From Membranipora membranacea (taxonomy: Eukaryota; Bryozoa; Gymnolaemata; Cheilostomatida; Membraniporidae), in assembly GCA_914767715.1 (NCBI GenBank), contig OU612069.1, positions 12,457,387-12,521,386 on the forward strand: a stretch of 64,000 nucleotides of DNA, in the 5' to 3' direction. Position numbers and translations under genes: made by a program. Numbering within the stretch: position 1 is the stretch's first letter; each line of letters opens with the position of its first letter. The notes under the pieces are model-generated. The model ran no database searches. It was not told where the DNA came from and saw only the letters and a program-made list of their open reading frames with translations. This document shows, in pieces, positions 46,173-55,831 of this stretch.

Positions 46173-47250
46173 TCAAACTATTATCCAATCCCAAGCAAGT
46201 GTGGTATCGAGCAAATAACCCAGCCGGCAAGGCTTAGCCAGCACCCTTTTGAAGAGGTTGCCAATGTGCAGATTTTTTGTTGGCCAATATCCTCTGACAT
46301 CACCTGTCTTTGATAGGTATGCCAGAGGGAGCCACATATCCCCATTTCCCAGCAACAGATAAAAGTGGTTTTAGATGCTTCTACTTTTATACTTTATTTT
46401 CTTGCCGTTGGCGGTTGCAGAAATAAGTTTCTGGACTGACAAAGCTTAGCTAACACTTAAATTATAATGTATATACCATCTATTAGTATGGCTCTAGCAT
46501 GAGAACAGTTTATTCATCACTGTTTTCAATGGTACACAGAAGTCTAGGCTGAGTGTAAAAATGGTTGTCAATGCGAGGTCGATGTAATTTGCAGACCAAA
46601 GTAGCAGTTATCTCCCCTAGCTGATTGATCATATTCGAGAATTCTCTACACCCAGACACCAAACAACCAAATGAGAAATCAGCATCCCTATTTTATTCCT
46701 GTGAACCAGTATCAAATCCAAGAAATTTGTAAAAGGCAAATATGTGGCCATTGATTGAATCAACTGCTTCTGGCACCACTTGCCACTCAACACAAAAAGT
46801 GGTGGTGATGGAAGGATACATTTGTTGTTGCAAGAATCATTGATTCCAGCTGAGTCTTTACACTCTTAGGCTAAATGCTCTAAGCATGGCAGACGCCTTC
46901 TACAGCAGACCCACTCAGACAGTACTCCCTGACCTGACTCCCTCCTCTACAGGCCTTATGAGTAACATAATAAATAAATATGTATAACAAATAAATGAAC
47001 TATTCAATTTTAATATTGGATAGAGATATCCCTGTTATATCCTTCCCTGAGAAGGATATAAAACTTATATTGAACTTCTTGAAGAGGTTGCTAAAAATCC
47101 CTTTTTGGCAACCTCTTCCACCGGTCCATATGGCATACAATTGGCAACAGTGTTCAGCCTCTTCTGGTAACCTCTTTCCAACTCAGTTTAGACAACTAAT
47201 TGCCCGCTGGGAATCTAATAATTTATCTTAGTACTCACTATTGTTTTGTA
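46173..47250. other. Interior of the 4.5-kb element, unassigned
   Basis: Short frames on both strands (for example 46355-46173 minus and 46995-47231 plus) show no known motif. The stretch has two 'aagaggttgc' segments (46250, 47082) with inverted 'gcaacctctt' at 47108. This suggests an internal inverted repeat but no gene. Confidence 0.4.
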
Positions 47251-47477
47251 TTTGTATTGTCTATTATTTCTTACCTTGTCAATATGTATATATATTCTGT
47301 TTTATTCCAGTAATGCTTAGAGTGACAATCAACACTTGTCATTGTGTAACAAACCTTTACATTAGTGTTAATACAATTTTATGGAAGAGTAAGGTTTGTT
47401 TTGCCAGTTTTGCAGTTAAGCAAATAAAAACACCCAAAATAAATATTCAGAATACTTATTTCTGTGCAATGTTTATT

Positions 47478-47722
47478 TAATATCGATCTAAGAAGGATTT
47501 CTGGGATATCGGAGTTTGTTGATAGTTTTGCATCGAGGCTAAAAACGGATATAATCTCGGAAACTAAATATCGATCTAAGGAGGATTTCTGGAATATCAG
47601 AGTTTGTTGATAGTTTTGCATCGAGGCTAAAAACGGATATAATCTCGGAAACTAAATATCGATCTAAGGAGGATTTCTGGAATATCAGAGTTTGTTGATA
47701 GTTTTTGCATCGAGGCTGTACC
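47478..47722. repeat. 88-bp minisatellite
   Basis: 2.8 copies of an 88-bp unit starting tatcgatctaaggaggattt. The minus-strand ORFs through it (Ser/Leu/Asp repeats) are by-products. Confidence 0.9.
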
Positions 47723-47974
47723 AAAGTCAATACCCAATCGAGTTATATGTTCATATAATCTCAAACAAGTAGTTATATTAATATTTGTGCACTATAAGTT
47801 TTTATAGTTGCTCGTAAATATTTTAGTTCTAAAATATCAGCCACAATTACAAGACAGTAATAAACACCTGCTATAAGTTTCTATAGTCAGGTAAAGCAAG
47901 TCATACACAAAATAGGAAGGATATAACACAAGACTTAAATAAATTATACCCAGGGCTTAAATAATTTAAGCCCT

Positions 47975-48010
47975 TAAGCATTGGTCATTGGTCAATGGTC
48001 ATTGGTCAAA
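47975..48010. promoter_or_regulatory. Cluster of inverted CCAAT motifs
   Basis: Four ATTGGTC/CAATGGTC units in 33 bp (gcattggtcattggtc, then aatggtcattggtc). ATTGG is the complement of CCAAT. It lies 560 bp before the Cys/His ORF of the element. A promoter role is inference. Confidence 0.3.
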
Positions 48011-48051
48011 GTTGCATTAAAAATTGATGAGGGAGGGCAAAAATTTATTAT

Positions 48052-48324
48052 TTATAATTTTATTTTTTTATCCTTATTTATATTATTTTGAAGCATGGTT
48101 ATTTTAATCTCTGATTTTGACAGTTTCCATGGACAATATTTCTCTTCTGAGGGATGGGGCACCACTGATTTTGCATGCAATAATAAGGCGCGAGCATAGG
48201 TATTGATGGACATTGAAATAGTCCAACTATTTCCATCAATGCCAATGGGTGTGAGGGATTCGATTTTATGGCCATTTGAAAAGGGACGAACGAGGTAACA
48301 CTTATCTAATGGCCCAATATTCAA
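48052..48324 (-). CDS. Unrecognised 90-residue ORF inside the element
   Basis: A continuous minus-strand frame with balanced composition (LTPIGIDGNSW, then ARALLLHAKSVVPHPSEEKY). No known domain was recognised and no splice site was tested by phase. It may be a remnant of the element's own gene or chance. Confidence 0.25.
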   Translation of the reverse strand: MNIGPLDKCYLVRPFSNGHKIESLTPIGIDGNSWTISMSINTYARALLLHAKSVVPHPSEEKYCPWKLSKSEIKITMLQNNINKDKKIKL

Positions 48325-48853
48325 TCAATGTTAATATGTTTTTAACTGTATTGTTTTTATTTTAGCAGCTGATAATGAAACGACAACGAGTGAGGTAAGT
48401 TTTGATCATTGCTAGTAAAGCTGGCCATAAAGTTTCTTTACTTTCAAAACCTCTACAAAATCTTACTACCGTGGGCTGCCTGCCTTTGAGTATCTACTAT
48501 TGACTACCATGATGTAATAAACCATGCTAGTTCCGATGTCATTTTAACATGCGTGTTGTGTCTTTGTAGCTCTAGTGCAACGATCCGTGCTTCCCTCACT
48601 CAGCTTGCAGCTTAAGCCCACTTCAGCTGCCGGGAAGAAAGTGTCGGCCATCTCTGTACGTAAAGGTGGGCGCACCGCTGTTCCACGACCGCCAACGCAG
48701 AATGATGATGGCGAGTATTTCGTAGTAAGAGGGACCTCAAGGAGAAAAGTGTGCAATGGGTGTAGAACAACGATTCTCGGGGAAAGATTTGTGCTGCGAC
48801 ACACATGTCGACAATCTTTTATAAAGAGGGATGATAGTGGAAAGCTGGTCAGC

Positions 48854-49267
48854 AGTGTCGTATATTAGCACTCACGGCCCACAGATTTCCGTGAGTGGCT
48901 GAATAGCTCAGTGTGTAGAGCGTTCGCCTAATAATCCCTGATAATAATATTGTTGTGGGTTCGAATCCCATCTCGGTCAGTTTTTTGTTCAAATGGGTGC
49001 TTTATAACTGGAGCATTTTTACCGTAATCTTCTACTGCTATTGAGTTGTTTTCTGAAAGTACCCAACAGCTCAGTGAGCTATTGAAATACCTCTCTGCTT
49101 GCACTATTTTGCTACCGATATGCAAAAATTTCCGTGGTGGGACGGCCCTTAAGCGCCCCTCCCACACCCTCCCCGCCACGCCTACGGCGTGTGGATCGAG
49201 CTGCGCCCGATTAATATGCTCATCTCTGAAAAGTCAGTGAGTGAATTTTTTTAGAATATACGCCCCT
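48854..49267 (+). mobile_element. tRNA-bearing MITE, copy 1, with 10-bp target duplication
   Basis: The ends agtgtcgtatatt and (complement) aggggcgtatatt are inverted. It is flanked by perfect 10-bp repeats gctggtcagc (48844-48853 and 49268-49277). A palindrome around cacggcccac...ccgtgagtg follows the left end. A tRNA-like core is at 48893-48982. A GC-rich tract (gcgcccctcccacaccc) lies near the right end. There is no transposase. Copy 2 is at 57608-58020. Confidence 0.85.
48893..48982 (+). repeat. tRNA-like core of the MITE
   Basis: D arm gctc-agtgtgta-gagc, T arm tggg-ttcgaat-ccca, and a mostly paired acceptor stem (ggctgaa with ctcggtc, with wobbles). The anticodon region is long and AT-rich, so a functional tRNA is unlikely. 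Both Pol III boxes are intact, so it may be transcribed. Confidence 0.65.
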
Positions 49268-49510
49268 GCTGGTCAGCTTCACACCAACGAACCCAGGGAG
49301 CCACCATTTCGACTTACAGAAAGACTGTGTCACAAAAACTAACCCTAAATTCACAGGTAGAGTTGTGATAGATCCAACTCTGAATTCAGCTGTGCAGGCC
49401 ATAAAGCCGCTGCTTGTCGGAACTGCTCTATATCTATGAAGCGTTTATCTGACACTCGTGACAGATGCAGTTCCCTGTCGTGTTTATTTTTGTTGGTGTA
49501 TGGGGTATAC

Positions 49511-49562
49511 TAACGATATTTAAATTATGTGTTCGATGAAACACATAATTTAAATATCGTTA
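49511..49562. repeat. 23-bp perfect hairpin
   Basis: Arms 49511-49533 and 49540-49562 are perfectly complementary around a 6-nt loop (cgatga). The arms are AT-rich (taacgatatttaaattatgt...). A second small stem (agggaacct/aggttccct) follows at about 49588-49624. Both lie inside the 4.5-kb element, after its ORF. Confidence 0.75.
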
Positions 49563-49944
49563 CTTACATACTAGTACTGTCGATGCCACCAGGGAACCTG
49601 TGAGTTCACACTCGAAGGTTCCCTGATGCCACCAAGGAAAGTGGTCACATTGTACAAGAACATAAAAATTGTTTGCATGTGCCTTACATGTTAGTTGTCT
49701 TCTCTTCCGATGCAAGATTATGCCAAGTAATTGATATTTTCTGGGATCTCATGAAGGAGTAGTCCTCCCATGGTGCAAAACAAGTCGACAATTGCCAATG
49801 AGAAGTACTATGCCTTTGAACTTCTGCAATAGTGTCAGCCAACCATTTAAAAACAGATCAATGAAGGTCCCTGAAAGGTCAGCTCAAGGTCAATCCATCC
49901 TACCAATAGCAGGTTGCTTCTGAACAAGAAATGTAGTAGTGGTA

Positions 49945-50052
49945 GTCTTGCCTAGGTGTGCAGGGGACACACTGACAATCTACTCCAGGACCAGGGTAGG
50001 GTATGGGGTAGGGTAGGGGTAGGGGGGTAGGGTAGGTGGTTTCGTGATACCC
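49945..50052 (-). repeat. Right terminal inverted repeat, GTAGGG-rich
   Basis: Inverted copy of the left end. It has one extra GGGTAG-type unit and lacks 'acaaaacta'. The difference in repeat number between the ends points to slippage after insertion. Confidence 0.8.
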
Positions 50053-50063
50053 GCCTCCCAAAA

Positions 50064-50171
50064 GCAGTGGATGCTTCTGACTTCCTGGATTTCAGTTCTT
50101 CATGTAGCTTGTTCTTGTCCGACAATGTTGACTCTAGATATTTGAAATGGCTTACTCTTTTTAGATCTTGA
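50064..50171 (-). pseudogene. LINE post-RT segment
   Basis: The minus-strand frame gives SHFKYLESTLSDKNKLHEEL, then KSEASTAFGR, the 'FKYLGS.L....' motif that follows RT in this LINE group. It continues into 45526 when the 4.5-kb element is removed. On its upstream side it is cut by the dispersed repeat at 50172-50512. Confidence 0.85.
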
Positions 50172-50512
50172 TAATCAATTTTGACCTTATGATTTATGGT
50201 TTTAGAGGTTGCCTAGATACCGTTGTCAAGATTGAAATTGACCGTTGTAATTAAACCCTATAATCCCAAGTGTGATGAGCCCACACAACGATAGCTATAT
50301 CATAGCTTCTATTCAACTTTATTTATGGGTGTCTGCAAATCACAATTTCTTATATAACACACTTGACCACTTGAGAACGCAACGTGGACTGGCTGTTAGA
50401 GGCGGAGACCAAGGCCATTCTCCGCCTCTAATTACATTGATCAGCCATTGGTCTTGCCTGTCACTTCACATGATTAATCCCCGTGCACCCCCTTCGATTC
50501 GTACCTCTTTAA
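50172..50512 (+). repeat. Dispersed repeat, copy 2, inside the LINE
   Basis: Nearly identical to 41634-41972 in inverse orientation, including the gaggcggaga/tctccgcctc stem. It interrupts the LINE between the palm (…DAAKAFGL) and the 'FKYL' motif. The exact left edge is blurred because LINE sequence (about 50172-50190) may share a few bases. The + ORF at 50272-50559 lies mostly within it. Confidence 0.8.
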
Positions 50513-51340
50513 GTCCAAATGCTTTTGCTGCATCTGAAAATCTTGTTACGATTGCTTGAGCATCATCAAAGCTGTGAGCAATGAAGGCTGTGTCATCCGC
50601 GAACAACAATTCTCCCACTGATAAATCTTTGGTCTTGCATGTTGATTTAAACTGACTGACATTGAAGAGATCTGCATTTGGGCGGCTTTGTATTAGGACT
50701 CCCTTGTTACAGTCATTGAATGCATGGGTTAGAGTTGCAGAGAGGAATAAGGAAAAGAGCGTCGGTGCAAGAACACATCCTTGTTTGACCCCATTTGATA
50801 ACGTAAATGGATCTGAGAGCTTACTCTGGCTTGCTGGGTTTTGTGCAAGGCTGTGATGAGGTTGGTGAACTTCTTCGGGCAGCCATATCTATTAAGCAGC
50901 TTCCATAGGGCAGTTCTATTCACAGTGCTGAATGCTTTAGAAAAGTCCACACACCGTGAGATGCCTCGATAGTTACCGCAGATGCGTCTATCACCTTTAT
51001 TGAATATGGTAAACGGCTGTGCGACCTTTCCAGTCCTGCGGAACTTCATTTTCCTTCCATGCTTCCTTTATGATGTTAGTCAGCACTTGCAAGACTCTTT
51101 CATCTACGTCTCTTATTATCTCTGAATATATTCCATCAGCACCTGGTGATTTTCCATCGCGAAGCATTCTGACAGCTTTCCTGACTTCCTCAATTTCTGG
51201 AGTTTCATCTATCCAATCCAGAGGGGATGCTTGCTTGATACTGTCAGTTGTTGCAGATGTCACTGTGGTCTCGTCGTTCAATAGTTGATTGAAGTGCTCA
51301 GTCCATCTGTGCAGCAGGTCTGGTTTCTCTGGCAACACAT
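50513..51340 (-). pseudogene. LINE reverse transcriptase, internally deleted
   Basis: The minus-strand 51338-50997 frame has RMLRDGKSPGADGIYSEII, the usual RT entry. Then GNYRGIS joins directly to CVDFSKAFSTVNR (motif A), so the stretch normally between them is missing. Motif B (NGVKQGCVLAPTLFSLF) and motif C (LLFADDTAFIAHS) follow in a shifted frame at about 50810-50540. Catalytic Asp residues are present, but the deletion and frameshifts make it inactive. Confidence 0.85.
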
Positions 51341-51890
51341 TGTGTCCTCCTTTGTCCTAGAGTTGTGAAGGATGGTTTACTCTCGGTCCCCATATCCCTC
51401 TCATGCTCTGGTAGAAGCCTTTTGTGTCATTGAAGTCAGCCAGTTCCAGTAGTTCAGACGCTTTGTCTATTCACCATTGGTTCTTTAACTCCCTCCATCG
51501 TTGCTGTAGCCCTTTGTGTGCCTGCTTATATTTGGCAGTGGTAGATTGTGTGGTCCGGTTCATCATTCCTGATTGTGCTTCATTCCCGATATTTATCATC
51601 TCAAGCAGTTTTGTGTCGTTATCATCAAACCAATCTTCATGCTTCCTTTTGATGGGGTCCAGTTTTTCTTTAGATGTTTCATACAAGATGATCTTAAACT
51701 TATCCCACTGCTCTTCCACTGGTTTATCAAGCATTTGATCACATTCTTCTAATTTCTCAGATAGTGCTTCTTTCAGCTCTGCTTTTACAGATTGAACATT
51801 CAACTTGTTAACATCCAGCTTCAATTTCTTACTTGATCTTTTTGACATTCGTTTGAGAATGATAAGGTTTTCTTTCGAAACTATCATTAT
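51341..51890 (-). pseudogene. LINE linker between endonuclease and RT
   Basis: The minus-strand frame 51887-51471 gives a Lys/Glu-rich helix region (LKEALSEKLEECDQMLD, then KFKIILYETSKEKLDPIKRK), the charged linker typical of this LINE group. The duplication boundary at about 51839 falls inside its start. Confidence 0.75.
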
Positions 51891-51971
51891 GTGATCAGTG
51901 CTGCAGTTTGTGCCTCTGATTGCCCTGGTGTTCTGGAAATATTGGATATCTCATTGACGGTGATGACAAAG

Positions 51972-52717
51972 TCAATGCTTAGACCTTGGATGCGTCCATG
52001 AATTCTGATGCACTGGTTGATGGTTGAAGTAGGTGTTAGTAATGGTTAGTAGTAATGGTGTTAGTAGCTGGTGTTCAGAACACAAGTCAAGGAGGATTTC
52101 TACATTGCTGTTGGCTCCACCGCTGTTGAATTTTCCCAGTACTTTGGGCCATATGTCGTGGTCTGATCCTATGCTGGCATTGAAGTCTCCTAGCAAAATT
52201 ATTTTGTCTGCATTTGGAATGTCTTTGAGCAGTCCTGGCTGAGCTTGTCATAGAACCCCTCAATGATTTCCGGTGGGTTTGTCATGGTTGGTGCATGGAC
52301 ACTTATGATGGTAGAGTGCCTTATGTGCTTCAGTGGTAGTCGTAGAGATATTATTTTATCGTTAATGGCTTCGAGCTCCTCATCCATCTGGGAGACTATA
52401 ATGTTACTGAATGCTAAAGCTACACCAGCCTGCTTTGGTTCAGTTGATGGTTTTCCGCTCCAAAATATGATGTATCTTGCAGCTTCTTCTCGTGTACTTC
52501 CGCAACCTGGGAACCTAACCTCACTAAGCGCAGCTTTGTCGATACTGTATTTCCTGATTTTGTTTTCTATGATAGCACTTCTCCCTTCTGGTCTGAAAGC
52601 TTCTGTCCTGTCCAAGGTTGTGCGGACATTCCATTCAGCTAGTTTCAGTTTCTGTGATTGAACCTTGTTAACCTGGGCGACGTCCAAGCCGGTATGAGTT
52701 TTCGTTGTCGTTGTCAT
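51972..52717 (-). pseudogene. LINE AP-endonuclease, unit A
   Basis: Frame 52717-52199 has KLAEWNVRT, AALSEVRFPGCGST, FWSGKP and ISVHAPTM. A one-base shift then leads to LLGDFNASIGSDHDIWP (52196 on), the DFN and SDH catalytic signatures of exonuclease III-like LINE endonucleases. A small in-frame duplication (TPLLLTI) lies before TNTYF. The frameshift near 52200 makes the protein non-functional unless recoded. Confidence 0.85.
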
Positions 52718-53129
52718 AATTCATAGAGATTGCTGGCAAGGTATTAGACTACACAGGGTTTTGTCAGTAACCTGGCAAGGAGAACCCGAGACGAGACCAC
52801 TGTACCCATAGTCGCATTGGCTGGCCGGAAGATACATGGAGTTATTGAGTCTACCGCCCTTGAGTCAGGGTGGCACTTTCCCTGGGTTTTTTGTTTGGGT
52901 TTGCTCCCTTAGCCTTTTTCCAAAAGGGGGACAGCTGCAAGGCAGCAGGGTCAACAATATTGTGGCTGTAACTTAGCGGAGGTGCCCTTCTTGAACCTTT
53001 GGCTCTAACCTATACTAGAAAAACATGCCAAACAGCAGCATCAAAAAATTAATACTCTGTCGCAATCATATCGGGTGCGGTCGGGGTCTCAAGGGGGTCT
53101 CAGTTTGTCAGCCGATATCATGTCCTCAT

Positions 53130-53850
53130 TCAATGAGTACTCCAGCAAACTTGATCTGCATTGATCATCAGCATGGTGGGATCCTGTGCCTGTTTGGCTG
53201 AACTGCATTCTTTCTGTGCTCGATCCAAAAGCCGTTGCATATGGATGGGTACATGTGGCTGACTGCCAGTGTGGTTCTGGAGTTGGTTTAGATGCAGAGA
53301 GGCTGTCATCTGTGACTGACTTCTATCGGTGTGATGATCTTGAGAAATCTCATCATCTGTAGGAGTAGTAAAAAGTCTGAAACCGTGTTTATACAGCGTA
53401 CTACTACTATTCAAGATCTCCTTACACAGTGTAGCCGCCATCCTGAATCCAAGATCATCATCATTGTGATGCTCTCTAAGTCTGTGAGCCAGCGTTGAGC
53501 CGGTAAGCTGGTTTTAGGTGTTTGCTATAATGCAAGCGTGTCTGGTGATCTGAACTTCACATCTTAGAGTCCATCCATACTTGTTGGTACAGCCATACTC
53601 CATAGTTCAAATGTTTAATATTCCCTGTCCAAGCAGCTGAGTGCAATTTCGATTGGTTAAAAAGGACATTCCGAGGGTGGCATCCTCTGCCACATTGGAT
53701 ACCCGAAAAGTTATTATTGCTGAATAACACCTTATTCTGTATTTGAGTAAGTTTGTTCCGTATAGTTGCCATCACTTGATCTGGTATGAGGATGTTTCGG
53801 AACAGGATATTGTCGCCAGAGTCAGAATCTAAGAGGTAGTTAGCTTTCAC
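53130..53850 (-). other. LINE 5' region, unit A, two unassigned frames
   Basis: Minus frames 53441-53130 (103 codons) and 53850-53557 (97 codons) are kept in unit B as well. They have no known motif. They could be remnants of ORF1 or part of the 5' UTR. One single-base difference between units falls in each. Confidence 0.35.
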
Positions 53851-54211
53851 TAACTTTAGCTTTCGGCTATCTACTTACTCTGGTATATACAGGCAGTGTC
53901 CATGTGCTTAAACTCTTTACCACTGATTTAATTGGTTTGCTGAGATCTGTGCCGATTGTAACTGGTTACTGGGCCATACGGGGGGGTGTTTCCCGACGAC
54001 TGGTTTACTGGCTCCCAACCAGTTACTCACCTGGCTGGTTGACTGTAGGGGCGACTGGCTGTGCCGTGGCTAGTTCAGCCCTGAGCTTTTAAAATTCACT
54101 CCTCGGATGGCTAATGTTGACAAGGATCCTTCTGTGTCCTGTTATGAGTAAAACGTGCAGGTTGTTGGGTCTGACTAGTAAGATTGCTGGCTTGCATCTC
54201 AACTTACTCTT

Positions 54212-54571
54212 TTGATGGCTTTCAACAGTGAGTCCATTTTATCTGATCCGTCTGACTTTTTATCATGGTTTTTTATATGCTCTGGCATCATTCCGAGAGC
54301 TGTGTTGGTGAAGCTTAGTCTGATTCATGCTACTCTTGAATTTATCGCTAGTGGTTTTAATTTTGAGGTCTCTGTCTCGACTGGAGAAGACTCTGTCCAC
54401 AAGTTGAGTGATATCTGCGCCAAATTGGTGGAGGCTCTATTTGGCCACCTTTTAAAGAGCATTAAGTCTGTCTCAGGCGTGTTTTGTGGTCAGTCCAAAC
54501 TGTCCGCATCCACCTGCAAACATATTCTTAGTGGTTCTCTCATGTACGGCGTAGGCAGCTGCCACTTCTAG
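54212..54571 (+). other. Unassigned 119-codon ORF, unit A
   Basis: A + strand frame against the LINE direction, 119 codons, repeated at 56916-57275 with one silent-or-near-silent change (catccacc/catcgacc). Hydrophobic and Ser-rich, with no recognised domain. The minus strand here also has long open pieces, so the sense strand is not clear. Confidence 0.25.
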
Positions 54572-54712
54572 GCTGGCTCTTTTTGACATTCGTTTGAGAA
54601 TGATAAGGTTTTCTTTCGAAACTATCATTATGTGATCAGTGCTGCAGTTTGTGCCTCTGATTGCCCTGGTGTTCTGGAAATATTGGATATCTCATTGACG
54701 GTGATGACAAAG

Positions 54713-55458
54713 TCAATGCTTAGACCTTGGATGCGTCCATGAATTCTGATGCACTGGTTGATGGTTGAAGTAGGTGTTAGTAATGGTTAGTAGTAATGGT
54801 GTTAGTAGCTGGTGTTCAGAACACAAGTCAAGGAGGATTTCTACATTGCTGTTGGCTCCACCGCTGTTGAATTTTCCCAGTACTTTGGGCCATATGTCGT
54901 GGTCTGATCCTATGCTGGCATTGAAGTCTCCTAGCAAAATTATTTTGTCTGCATTTGGAATGTCTTTGAGCAGTCCTGGCTGAGCTTGTCATAGAACCCC
55001 TCAATGATTTCCGGTGGGTTTGTCATGGTTGGTGCATGGACACTTATGATGGTAGAGTGCCTTATGTGCTTCAGTGGTAGTCGTAGAGATATTATTTTAT
55101 CGTTAATGGCTTCGAGCTCCTCATCCATCTGGGAGACTATAATGTTACTGAATGCTAAAGCTACACCAGCCTGCTTTGGTTCAGTTGATGGTTTTCCGCT
55201 CCAAAATATGATGTATCTTGCAGCTTCTTCTCGTGTACTTCCGCAACCTGGGAACCTAACCTCACTAAGCGCAGCTATGTCGATACTGTATTTCCTGATT
55301 TTGTTTTCTATGATAGCACTTCTCCCTTCTGGTCTGAAAGCTTCTGTCCTGTCCAAGGTTGTGCGGACATTCCATTCAGCTAGTTTCAGTTTCTGTGATT
55401 GAACCTTGTTAACCTGGGCGACGTCCAAGCCGGTATGAGTTTTCGTTGTCGTTGTCAT
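54713..55458 (-). pseudogene. LINE AP-endonuclease, unit B
   Basis: Same features and frameshift as in unit A. One coding difference: Ile instead of Lys just before AALSEVRF (55275 versus 52534). In related LINEs this position is normally Ile/hydrophobic, so unit B keeps the likely ancestral base. Confidence 0.85.
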
Positions 55459-55831
55459 AATTCATAGAGATTGCTGGCAAGGTATTAGACTACACAGGGT
55501 TTTGTCAGTAACCTGGCAAGGAGAACCCGAGACGAGACCACTGTTATTGAGTCTACCGCCCTTGAGTCAGGGTGGCACTTTCCCTGGGTTTTTTGTTTGG
55601 GTTTGCTCCCTTAGCCTTTTTCCAAAAGGGGGACAGCTGCAAGGCAGCAGGGTCAACAATATTGTGGCTGTAACTTAGCGGAGGTGCCCTTCTTGAACCT
55701 TTGGCTCTAACCTATACTAGAAAAACATGCCAAACAGCAGCATCAAAAAATTAATACTCTGTCGCAATCATATCGGGTGCGGTCGGGGTCTCAAGGGGGT
55801 CTCAGTTTGTCAGCCGATATCATGTCCTCAT

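Larger units (their letters stand above)
48572..49439 (+). pseudogene. Element-encoded Cys/His protein, interrupted by a MITE
   Basis: After acceptor tctttgtag (48569), an open frame runs to 48853 and contains VCNGCRTTI, then LRHTCRQSF (C-x2-C and H-x-C). A 414-bp MITE then breaks it. Past the MITE and one target-duplication copy, the same frame resumes at 49278 with TPTNPGSHHFDLQKDC and runs 54 codons to TGA (49437-49439). A C-x2-C...H-x2-L...C arrangement like this is, from memory, found near the C-terminus of many uncharacterised invertebrate transposon-associated proteins. That recollection is unverified. Upstream exons of the protein were not identified with matching phase. Confidence 0.6.
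45538..50052. mobile_element. 4.5-kb TIR element with CCCTAC-rich ends inserted in a LINE
   Basis: Both ends start gggtatcacgaaaccaccta and continue through 35-45 bp of ccctac-type repeats to 'ggattgtcagtgtgtc', giving inverted ends of about 95-100 bp. Identical 11-bp sequences, gcctcccaaaa, flank it at 45527-45537 and 50053-50063 and are part of the LINE. Removing it rejoins LINE sequence. Contents are mostly AT-rich: an 88-bp minisatellite, ATTGG repeats, a Cys/His ORF interrupted by a MITE, and a 23-bp perfect hairpin. No recognisable transposase was found, so it is either non-autonomous or encodes an unrecognised one. Duplication length suggests a Mutator-like mechanism (usually 8-11 bp); this is inference. 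Confidence 0.8.
51840..54580 (-). repeat. LINE 5' region, tandem unit A
   Basis: About 2,741 bp, almost identical to unit B (54581-57286), starting ttttgacattcgtttgag at the left and ending ggctggctct at the right. It contains the endonuclease (52717-51972), a long 5' part and a + strand ORF (54212-54571). It has about 41 bp (around 52800-52845) that unit B lacks, plus a handful of single-base differences. Confidence 0.9.

Noticed and set aside
48366-48394. Short exon (tag|cagctgataatg...gag|gtaagt) before the Cys/His ORF
   Set aside because: Splice signals look good, but none of its open phases joins the Cys/His frame without a stop, so it was not linked.
48893-48982. Functional tRNA gene
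   Set aside because: The D and T arms are good, but the anticodon region is too long and differs between the two MITE copies. No anticodon loop can be defined.
52263-52661. 132-codon + strand ORF (and its copy at 55004-55402)
   Set aside because: It is the reverse complement of the LINE endonuclease frame, which has clear catalytic motifs on the minus strand.
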